NCBI RefSeq assembly: GCF_002914585.1
Contig: NZ_PDDM01000001.1
Coordinates: 1-64,000, forward strand
From: Pseudanabaena sp. BC1403
GTDB taxonomy: Bacteria; Cyanobacteriota; Cyanobacteriia; Pseudanabaenales; Pseudanabaenaceae
DNA: 64,000 bases
Direction of reading: 5' to 3'
The position numbers were made by a program, and so were the translations under genes. Each line of letters begins with the position of its first letter. Position 1 is the stretch's first letter. Under the pieces are notes generated by a model. It did not search any database. It saw only the letters and a list, made by a program, of their open reading frames with translations, and was not told the DNA's origin. Shown piece by piece: positions 50,520 to 58,188 of the stretch.

Positions 50520-51746
50520 ATGTTAAACAATAATTTAAATAATAATAATTTTGATTTCGCCAAATTACTAAGCCCTATATCGATCGCAGATTTTCTCGAA
50601 AAACACTGGGAAGCCCAATCGCTTCATATTTCGGGAAGATCAGCCGATTTTTATCGAACATTACTATCTGTCGAAGAGATGGATATTTTGTTGGCTCGGC
50701 ATCATCTGACTCCGCCTGATATTCGAGTAGTGGCAAATCAACAAGAACTGCTACCCGATCGTTACATCAAACCCGATGGCAGTCTCAATCTGAATCAGCT
50801 TTACAAGGCTTACCATGAAGGTCATACACTGATAATTAATGGACTCCAGCAATATTGGCAACCCCTCGCCCAAGCCTGCTTAAATGTGCAGTATTTTCTC
50901 AATCATTCTGTGGTTGCAAACTGCTACCTTTCTCCTCCCAACTCTAAAGGCTTGATGCCCCACTATGATACCCATGATGTATTTGTTTTGCAGATTGAAG
51001 GAAGCAAGCAGTGGTATCTTCACCCATCCACAGATCCATCCCTAGACAATGTACCTTTGCTAGGTAGCTTTCAACCCGTCATCCCTGAATCCCGTCTTGG
51101 CAATCCACAGTTATCGATCCAACTAAATCCAGGGGATCTACTCTATGTGCCAAGGGGATGTATTCACCATGCCACCACCTTTGACGATTTTTCGCTTCAT
51201 GTCACCATCGGGGTTTACCCTGCTCAATGGATTGATTTGGTTAACAGTGCCATCACGGCGATCGCTCTTCGCAATGCCCAATTACGCAAGGCGCTCCCGA
51301 TTGGCTATCTAGACAATCGAGAAGCCGTAACCATGCTTCAGGAAACCTTTCAAGAAATCCTGAATACAGTAGCGATCGATCCGCACGCCTTAGGCGATGG
51401 ATTAGAGATCCTCCGCGATCGCTTTATTCATCAGACCACACCTTTGCCTGATGGACATTTTTACCAACTTCATAAACTGGAAGAGGTAAATCTAACCTCT
51501 ACGGTGATCAAGCGATCGGGTTTGCATTGTCGCGTTATTCGCACAGGGCTAGACAGTGCCAGTATTCAATTTCCTGGAAACACGATCTCAGGTAAATCAC
51601 ATCTAGAGAGCACATTTACCTTTATCGCTAATGCTGATCATGCATTTAAAGTGTCTGAATTGCCTAATACATTAACTGATGACGGTAAGGTGACATTGGT
51701 AAAACGACTGATTCGGGGGGGGCTACTGCGAACAATTTCCCACTAG
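50520..51746 (+). CDS. JmjC/cupin-4 family hydroxylase
   Basis: 408 residues. LMPHYDTHDVFVLQIEGSKQ (HxD, with the following WYL) and YVPRGCIHHATTFDD (distal His) are the Fe(II) site of the NO66/RoxA (YcfD)-type cupin-4 oxygenases. The N-terminal FLEKHWEAQSLHISG segment is typical for that family, as is the C-terminal winged-helix-like part. Members hydroxylate Arg, His or other side chains in peptides and ribosomal proteins. Here it sits 9 bp after the MBL gene and is likely a RiPP hydroxylase. Its 3' end overlaps the convergent MinD-like gene by 4 bp. Confidence 0.88.
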   Translation: MLNNNLNNNNFDFAKLLSPISIADFLEKHWEAQSLHISGRSADFYRTLLSVEEMDILLARHHLTPPDIRVVANQQELLPDRYIKPDGSLNLNQLYKAYHEGHTLIINGLQQYWQPLAQACLNVQYFLNHSVVANCYLSPPNSKGLMPHYDTHDVFVLQIEGSKQWYLHPSTDPSLDNVPLLGSFQPVIPESRLGNPQLSIQLNPGDLLYVPRGCIHHATTFDDFSLHVTIGVYPAQWIDLVNSAITAIALRNAQLRKALPIGYLDNREAVTMLQETFQEILNTVAIDPHALGDGLEILRDRFIHQTTPLPDGHFYQLHKLEEVNLTSTVIKRSGLHCRVIRTGLDSASIQFPGNTISGKSHLESTFTFIANADHAFKVSELPNTLTDDGKVTLVKRLIRGGLLRTISH

Positions 51747-52498
51747 ATCAATGAAGCAACATGACGATAAACTTTAGAAATTTGATGGTCAGGAAAATTC
51801 AGACAAAAGATACCACTACTCGCCAAACGAATAATATCTGACGATTCAGGAAGCACTCCTCCAACTTGAACCTGGAAAGTATCTGCAATCTTTTTCTGAA
51901 GCTCATCAAAATTAAACTCTGGTAAGGCTTTATTCACCAACAATAGTAGCTTCTGCACATCAAGCTTACGAGCTACATCGATCGTCACCGCCGTACCTTG
52001 AAAATCCTGCTGATCAGGACGCAAAATCAAAATCACTAAATCAGAAACAGTCAAAGAAAGGAGAGTTTCTTCACTAAGTCCTGGATGAGTATCAATAAAT
52101 AGGTAATCAAGTTTAAGGTGTTCAAGTAGGTCTTGAAAACCATCATTTAAAAGCTCAACATCATATCCTTCCCTTAAAATCTTGGAAATGTCATTAATAC
52201 GAACACTGGCAGGAATCAGATAAAGTGCGCTCTCAGGAGTAGCCATTTTACCCAAGATTGAGGTAACGTCATAGGCCGCATCTTTGGCTGGACAACGTCC
52301 CCATAAAAAGTCATTTAGTGTCTTATTTAATTTGCTTTCATCAAACCCAAATAAAACATGAATTCCTGGGGATGGCAAATCAGTATCAACAATTCCCACA
52401 CGGTTTCCCGCACAAGCAAGAGAAGCCGCCAGATTTGCCGTAGAGTTGGATTTGCCAGTACCACCGCGATAAGAGTGGATCGAAATAATTTTAGACAT
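51743..52498 (-). CDS. MinD/ParA-like ATPase
   Basis: 251 residues with deviant Walker A YRGGTGKSNSTANLA (about 10-24), Asp switch GIVDTDLPSPG and Walker B-type YLFIDTHPGLSEETLL. The protein lacks a partition-system partner gene. Such MinD-like ATPases sometimes position protein complexes at membranes. In this locus it could organise the synthetase or exporter, or be a local regulator of secretion. Convergent with the JmjC gene. Confidence 0.85.
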   Translation of the reverse strand: MSKIISIHSYRGGTGKSNSTANLAASLACAGNRVGIVDTDLPSPGIHVLFGFDESKLNKTLNDFLWGRCPAKDAAYDVTSILGKMATPESALYLIPASVRINDISKILREGYDVELLNDGFQDLLEHLKLDYLFIDTHPGLSEETLLSLTVSDLVILILRPDQQDFQGTAVTIDVARKLDVQKLLLLVNKALPEFNFDELQKKIADTFQVQVGGVLPESSDIIRLASSGIFCLNFPDHQISKVYRHVASLI

Positions 52499-52620
52499 AA
52501 GGCATGTACTAATTTCTTGAAGTCACTATACACAAAATTTGTCGATTCTGGCTTGAAGTTAATCAAAATAGACCGAATGAAAAGGTTTTATTTCTGATAA
52601 CAACCTATTTTCTATACTTC

Positions 52621-54156
52621 TTACAGCGCTTTGTTCTGAGGTTCTGTATTGTTGTTGCCCACAGCGCGCTGAAGAGCTGCAAGGTCTTGATTATAGCCAA
52701 TAATAGCCTGTAAAACATTTCCTTTTGCTTGGGTGAGGCTGGTTTCGGCAATATTGACCTCAGTTTGTAGTCCTACTCCAGCTTGAAATCTTAGACGGGC
52801 AAGTTCTAGGTTTTTTTCAGCACGAGTTAGGGCTTTTTCAGCAATAACAATATTTTTCTCATTTGCTTTCAAACTAAAATAGGCTTCTTCTATTTCTAGG
52901 CGTACCTGAGCTTTAATGTCAGCAAATTGATTGGTAGCGATCGCAGCATTTATGCGTTGTTGATCAGCTTTGGCAGCAGCAGATCCACCATCAAGAAGCC
53001 TCCATTGTAAAGTCAAGCCTATAGAGTAACCCGCCGCTGTTCCATAGGAGAAATTACTAGGATCTCTAGGATCTTCAGTACTTAAAGACAAGCCACTAAG
53101 ATTTGCAAAAAGATTGACTTGAGGCTGAAGCGATGCCTCCTCGAACTCCGCTCTGTTAAGGCTGATTTGACGATTTATTTCCTGTTGGGTAAGATCAATT
53201 CGCTGCTGCAACCCCAACAAAATACTATCTTCGAGCGAAAGCTCCCATGCATTGCCCCGTTTAATTGGCTCAGAAGCTTTAGGAATAACCGTTGGTGATA
53301 AATCGAGTAATCTCACGAACCTCCGACTGACGGCTTGTTGCTGACTTTTTGCCCTGATTAGTCTTTGCGTGGCATCGTCCAACTGCACTTGGGATGTTAA
53401 AACATCAAAGCGCGTGCCAAGTTGACCCTTGAGAAGTTCTTCAGCATTATAAACACTCATTTCGGACTGGCGCACCGAAGCTTCTTCAATCAAAACTTGC
53501 TGATCAGCTCTCTGAATGGCGTAATAAGCATTAGTAATATCAAGGCGGATTTGTTGGGAAAGTCGTTGAACTTCTAATTCATTTAACTGCAATGATTTAT
53601 TAGCACTATCGATTAGAGAACTACGCTGAGGTTGGAACAACCCATAGTTAAAACTGAGAGTAGGAGAAAGTGTAGTCGTTGTATAGTTTTTTATTTGTTG
53701 AAATACTATAGAATTTGGGTCTGCACCTTGTAATAAAGCCGATCTTTGAGTGGTTTCTATTGCTAGTTGATTAGAAGCACTTAAGTCACGGGAAAGGCTG
53801 ATCTGCAAAGCTGCTGTTGGTTGCAATGTTGCCTCTGCTTCTCGGAGGGCTGCTTTTGCTTGTTCGACACGCAGTTTGGCGGCTTGAACTTGTCGGTTTT
53901 TGGCAAGTCGCAAGTCAATAGCTTCTTGAAGCGTGAAGGATACTATGTTTTTCGGCTCTACCTCATTGGGTTTAGTAGGACGTATTAAATCTATGGGATT
54001 GTCTAAGAGTGTTTCCTGAGTATCTTTTCCCAGTAACAGATTTTGTTTGGAATCTATGGGTTTTGGAGCAGTTTTTTCCTGAGAATAGGCAGAAGATCCC
54101 CATAAATTTGTGCAAATCCCTAAAGCAAAAGCTGCCCAGATCATTCGTTGCAACAT
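52621..54156 (-). CDS. TolC-family outer-membrane efflux protein
   Basis: 511 residues. An N-terminal signal peptide (MLQRMIWAAFALGICTNLWG) precedes two OEP repeats rich in coiled coil: LQEAIDLRLAKNRQVQAAKL and, later, LEDSILLGLQQRIDLTQQEI. The C-terminal half repeats the pattern (ARLRFQAGVGLQTEVNIAET). Length is normal for TolC-type proteins. With the HlyD adaptor and the NHLP ABC transporters on the other strand it should form the trans-envelope export channel for the mature peptide. Confidence 0.92.
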   Translation of the reverse strand: MLQRMIWAAFALGICTNLWGSSAYSQEKTAPKPIDSKQNLLLGKDTQETLLDNPIDLIRPTKPNEVEPKNIVSFTLQEAIDLRLAKNRQVQAAKLRVEQAKAALREAEATLQPTAALQISLSRDLSASNQLAIETTQRSALLQGADPNSIVFQQIKNYTTTTLSPTLSFNYGLFQPQRSSLIDSANKSLQLNELEVQRLSQQIRLDITNAYYAIQRADQQVLIEEASVRQSEMSVYNAEELLKGQLGTRFDVLTSQVQLDDATQRLIRAKSQQQAVSRRFVRLLDLSPTVIPKASEPIKRGNAWELSLEDSILLGLQQRIDLTQQEINRQISLNRAEFEEASLQPQVNLFANLSGLSLSTEDPRDPSNFSYGTAAGYSIGLTLQWRLLDGGSAAAKADQQRINAAIATNQFADIKAQVRLEIEEAYFSLKANEKNIVIAEKALTRAEKNLELARLRFQAGVGLQTEVNIAETSLTQAKGNVLQAIIGYNQDLAALQRAVGNNNTEPQNKAL

Positions 54157-54192
54157 TTATCATCCTCATTCACGATTGTCTAGCCACTTTTG

Positions 54193-54237
54193 CAATATTG
54201 CATTTACAATGTTGCAAATATTGTAAATGCAATATTG
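54193..54237. promoter_or_regulatory. Perfect 18-bp inverted repeat between tolC and the export operon
   Basis: CAATATTGCATTTACAAT (54193-54210) and ATTGTAAATGCAATATTG (54220-54237) are perfect inverted repeats with a 9-bp spacer. The site lies 36 bp upstream of the tolC ATG and about 150 bp upstream of the plus-strand export operon. GTAAATG recurs at about 54315 (GGTAAATGTAAATC). It could be a dimer-binding operator for both operons, or a hairpin in the tolC leader. Confidence 0.6.
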
Positions 54238-54390
54238 TTTACAAATATTTTCTACAAACAGTATTTACATTATTAAATATCAGTATTAAATGGCAATATT
54301 AAATTATCATTGCGGTAAATGTAAATCAGTTATTTTTTTGTAAAAACTTTGCTAGCATAATCGGCTAGGAATGCGATTTGAGGAGACTGT

Positions 54391-55626
54391 TTGGAAACAC
54401 AACTTTTTCGCTTAGCAATCTTAAAAAATTTTGGCGCGACAGAGTCCAATCTACAAGAACTGCTCGATTATAGTCAGAGTACGTTTCAACACGAAAGCCT
54501 CGTTGAGGCAATCCACGCAGCTAAAGTGCCTGAAGCCTATATCGAGACTTGGCAACAGTATTGCGATCTTGCCTCGATCGCAGGTGCATTCCCAGTGTTA
54601 GCGCAAAAGCTTGTTCAGTTGCAATTCCCAATCAAGCAGGGGATAAGCCAAGTCGAGAACTATCATTCGGCTACAAAACGTGGGGTGATCACAGAGGATA
54701 TGCCAGAAGCCACAGGGCTAAATTTGAGACAGCCTGATCAAGTCCAATTGTTTTTGCATGAGAGTTTAGTGGGACTAATTCCCGTAATTTTGGTAGGCGA
54801 TCGCCAAGATTTTGTGACCTTAATTCAAGCACTTACCAAAAAAAATGAACCCTCACCTGTGCCTGACTCCATGGGCGCTTGCATTGTGGGAGGATATAAC
54901 AACTGGGATCGGATTAATGATCATCGATCTAAATGGAGTAATCAATGGCTTAATCAACAATCTTCCCCACCTAGTGAATCCGACTGGCAGACAGAATTTA
55001 AAAAAATTATTCCCCAGAAATCTCTATATCAAGATCGATTCATCATATTAAGTAAGGGATTTTATAGCAATGTACCCTCCTCAGATTTGGGGCTAACAGA
55101 GACAGAATGGCTTAATTTATCTCACCTGATTCGTTTAGAACATGAATGTACTCACTACTGTACAAGAAGGCTTCTTAATTCTATGCGAAATAATTTGGTT
55201 GATGAATTGATAGCTGACTATCGAGGCATAGTAGCAGCTACAGGGACTTTCCATGCCCAATGGTTTCTGACTTTTATGGGGCTAGAAAAATTTCCCATTT
55301 ATCGTGAAGGAGCTAGATTAGAAAATTATCGCGGAACTCCTCCATTATCTGATTCGGCTTACCAAATTGTCCAGAAGTTAATCAAAACTGCCGCAGAGAA
55401 TCTGGAAAAGTTTGCCCGACTAACTTCTGACAAGCTAGACTATGAAGATCTCCAAGGATTACAGCAAAATGATCAACAACTTTTATTGCTAATTGCGCTT
55501 ACCTACCTTACCTTAGAGGAGTTAGCCTCACCCAATGCAATTGAGCTTTTATACCAGTCAATTCAACAATTTACACCTATTCTCACTGGAACAGAGAGTC
55601 ATATTTCTGGAGAAAATCTTTTATGA
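54391..55626 (+). CDS. Putative zinc metalloprotein (HExxH) of the export operon
   Basis: 411 residues starting at TTG 54391, supported by GAGGAG 6-11 bp upstream. LIRLEHECTHYCTRRLLNSM contains HECTH, an HExxH motif, and DELIADYRGI about 20 residues later supplies a Glu, the arrangement of gluzincin-type zinc peptidases. The rest is helical and unassigned. Its stop overlaps the start of the cyclic-nucleotide-binding gene (ATGA), so it belongs to the NHLP export operon. It may cleave or trim the peptide or a regulator. Function is inferred only from the motif. Confidence 0.7.
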   Translation: METQLFRLAILKNFGATESNLQELLDYSQSTFQHESLVEAIHAAKVPEAYIETWQQYCDLASIAGAFPVLAQKLVQLQFPIKQGISQVENYHSATKRGVITEDMPEATGLNLRQPDQVQLFLHESLVGLIPVILVGDRQDFVTLIQALTKKNEPSPVPDSMGACIVGGYNNWDRINDHRSKWSNQWLNQQSSPPSESDWQTEFKKIIPQKSLYQDRFIILSKGFYSNVPSSDLGLTETEWLNLSHLIRLEHECTHYCTRRLLNSMRNNLVDELIADYRGIVAATGTFHAQWFLTFMGLEKFPIYREGARLENYRGTPPLSDSAYQIVQKLIKTAAENLEKFARLTSDKLDYEDLQGLQQNDQQLLLLIALTYLTLEELASPNAIELLYQSIQQFTPILTGTESHISGENLL

Positions 55627-56741
55627 CTGAATTTTTATTGAAGGAACTCACCAATAGTGACATTGACTGGATGATTTCCGCTGGTCAGCAACTAGACATA
55701 GAGTCTGATACGCAATTGATTAAGCAGGGTCAGGTTAATACTAACTTTTTTGTTTTATTGGAGGGAGGGGGAATCACCACGATCGCCAGTGAAGGTGGAA
55801 ATATTATGGGCAGAGCCTTTGCAGCCCTAGAAAATGTTAACTCAGTTGACCAAAAGCTAGAAGAACTAGTAGATGGGGTGATATTTGGAGAATCAGCCTT
55901 TCTTGGTGTTGCCAAATCTACGGTATCGGTGAAAGCGACTGCAAAATCTAAAGTATTAAAATTATCGCATCAGGCTCTCTATGAAAGAATGGGGCAGGAT
56001 ATCGGGTTTGGCGCAAGGTTTTACCATGCTCTTGCCTTACATTCTGCCGAGCGTTGCCAGCGAATTATTTCTCAGTATTTGTCTCGCAAGTTAGGATTTG
56101 TACAGTCATTGATGGCGGGTGGAGCAGCTTTTGGTGAACTCAGTGATGGGGATGTGGATTGGTTGTTAAAGAATGGAAAGGTTGAAGTTATTCCTGAAGG
56201 TCAAGTATTTATCCAAGCTGGTCGTCCCGTTGAATTTTTATTTGTTTTGCTTAACTCTGTTTGTGCTATTTCCGCCTTTGACAAGCCCCGTAAGATGTCG
56301 CGTATTTTTGCTTCTCTAGAATCAGGTAGTCAAGGTGATGATGCGATCGGGGCAGAAATTATTCATCTAACGACAGGAGAGATAACTGGTGAAACAGCCT
56401 TTGTGAATCTCAATCCAATTTCTGCGGTTGCCATCAGAACCTTACAAGAATCTGTCTTCTTGGCTATTCCCTGTGCGGCTTTACAATTAGAGTTACAAAA
56501 AAACCTAGGCTTTGCCTCTCGCTTTTATCGGATGTTGAGCATTTTACTTACCTCCAGAACTGAGGCTCTGATTGAGCGTATGGGCTACGGTAAACGTCGG
56601 TCATACGATCGCAATCAGTCATTACAAGCTAATGTCTTATATGAAGATGAACTAGACGATAGCAGTTTAGATAATTTAACGCTGGCAGGTGCGAGATTTG
56701 ATTGGATGTTAAAACGACTTTCCCTAAGAGGTAATGTATGA
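55623..56741 (+). CDS. Protein with two cyclic-nucleotide-binding domains
   Basis: 372 residues. Two cNMP-binding-type beta-rolls are visible, about 15-125 (IESDTQLIKQGQVNTNFFVL, DGVIFGESAFLGVAKSTVSV) and about 180-300 (VIPEGQVFIQAGRPVEFLFV, TTGEITGETAFVNLNPISAV). The Gly-Glu pair of the phosphate-binding cassette is present in both (FGES, TGET), although the usual Arg is not. No DNA-binding domain is obvious. Such proteins are typical of NHLP bacteriocin-export loci. Overlaps both neighbours by 4 bp. Confidence 0.85.
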   Translation: MTEFLLKELTNSDIDWMISAGQQLDIESDTQLIKQGQVNTNFFVLLEGGGITTIASEGGNIMGRAFAALENVNSVDQKLEELVDGVIFGESAFLGVAKSTVSVKATAKSKVLKLSHQALYERMGQDIGFGARFYHALALHSAERCQRIISQYLSRKLGFVQSLMAGGAAFGELSDGDVDWLLKNGKVEVIPEGQVFIQAGRPVEFLFVLLNSVCAISAFDKPRKMSRIFASLESGSQGDDAIGAEIIHLTTGEITGETAFVNLNPISAVAIRTLQESVFLAIPCAALQLELQKNLGFASRFYRMLSILLTSRTEALIERMGYGKRRSYDRNQSLQANVLYEDELDDSSLDNLTLAGARFDWMLKRLSLRGNV

Positions 56742-58168
56742 GCAGACTATTTCGACAAGAATCATTAGAGCGTCTTTCCTCGCCTGAACGCTTAGATCAG
56801 TTGATGTATGTTGCCGATGCTAAATCTTGGATTCCCCTATCAGCTTTGGGTGGACTTACTTTAGTTGCCCTAGTTTGGAGCATTTTCGGGAAAATTCCAG
56901 TTACAGTTTCTGGTCAGGGGATTATTGTATTCCCCAGAAGAGTGGTATCCCTGCAAAGTGTAGGAGCTGGTCAAATTTCGTCAATTAATATCAAGGTTGG
57001 CGACGTGGTGGAAAAAGGTCAAATAGTTGCAACTTTATCTCAGCCAGATTTAATCAAGCAATTGCAAATCGAAAAGCAACAGCTTAGAGAATTGGAGGGA
57101 CAAGATCAAAGCTCAACCCAATTACAAAATCGTCAGTCTGACTTGCAGGTCGAATCGATCCAACAGCAAAGAAACTCGCTCAGGAAAAATATTTCTGAAG
57201 TTAATGCACTGATCCCGACATTAAGAGAAAAAGGAGTAATTGCAATTCGCCTTCAGCGTCAAGCATTAGGAGAAAGACTGATCCAATTAAATAACTTATC
57301 TCCTGCACTAGAAGATCGCTTGAAGACTCGCCAAAATTTATTAGATCGAGGAATTATAACGGGAGATCAGGCTTTACAGGCGAGACAAGAGTACTTGCAA
57401 AATCTTTCTACTATTGCTGATTTAAAAGCGCAGCTTAAGCAATTAGATTCACAGGAAGCTGATGCCGAAAGACAATACCTCCAGAACCTTAATTCTATTG
57501 ATGATTTTGAGTCAAAATTAAAAGACTTAGATAGTCAAGAAGCTCGATTAAGGCAGCAAGTCCAAGATGGTTCCTTTGGGCGTTCCAACCAGATTCAGCA
57601 GGTCAGAAGTCGAATCGCGCGTCTAGATCAGCAGATTAAGGATAACTCTAATGTCAAGAGTGAATATGAGGGAAGTGTTTTAGAAATGACCGCGACATCT
57701 GGACAAATCGTCAATTCGGGGAGTCGCTTGGCTTCTATTGGTTTGCCTGACCAGAGCAAGAGACTAATCACTGTAGCCTATTTCCCTGATCAGAGTGGAA
57801 GGCAAGTTTTAGTAGGTATGCAGGTACAAATCACCCCCGCCCAAGTCAAAAGAGAGCAATTTGGAGGCATGTTAGGGAAAGTCAAGATGGTATCTCCTTA
57901 TATACCAACTACTCAAGGAGTAACCACTTTAATTGGTAGTGAAGAAGCGACTAGGGTTTTACTTCCCAATGGATCTCCCCAAGTTGAAGTTTTTATTGAG
58001 TTGGAAGAAGATGCTAGCAATCGCAGTGGCTATAAATGGTCATCGTCTAAAGGGCCGAATATTAGTTTGGATTCTGGTACGCTTTCTACTGTCCAAATCC
58101 TAGTAGAAGAAAGAGCGCCCATAACCTATATTTTGCCTTTTCTCCGCTCCACTACAGGTATTTATTAG
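56738..58168 (+). CDS. HlyD-family membrane-fusion protein (NHLP system)
   Basis: 476 residues. One transmembrane helix (SALGGLTLVALVWSIFG, about 36-52) anchors the protein. A biotinyl-lipoyl-type segment (GAGQISSINIKVGDVVEKGQIV) is followed by a long coiled coil (about 105-310) and a C-terminal barrel (LVGMQVQITPAQVKREQFGG). It bridges the ABC exporter and TolC. It overlaps the upstream gene as ATGA and precedes the first ABC gene by 20 bp. Confidence 0.92.
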   Translation: MSRLFRQESLERLSSPERLDQLMYVADAKSWIPLSALGGLTLVALVWSIFGKIPVTVSGQGIIVFPRRVVSLQSVGAGQISSINIKVGDVVEKGQIVATLSQPDLIKQLQIEKQQLRELEGQDQSSTQLQNRQSDLQVESIQQQRNSLRKNISEVNALIPTLREKGVIAIRLQRQALGERLIQLNNLSPALEDRLKTRQNLLDRGIITGDQALQARQEYLQNLSTIADLKAQLKQLDSQEADAERQYLQNLNSIDDFESKLKDLDSQEARLRQQVQDGSFGRSNQIQQVRSRIARLDQQIKDNSNVKSEYEGSVLEMTATSGQIVNSGSRLASIGLPDQSKRLITVAYFPDQSGRQVLVGMQVQITPAQVKREQFGGMLGKVKMVSPYIPTTQGVTTLIGSEEATRVLLPNGSPQVEVFIELEEDASNRSGYKWSSSKGPNISLDSGTLSTVQILVEERAPITYILPFLRSTTGIY

Positions 58169-58188
58169 CTTGAATCTAGTTTAAATCT

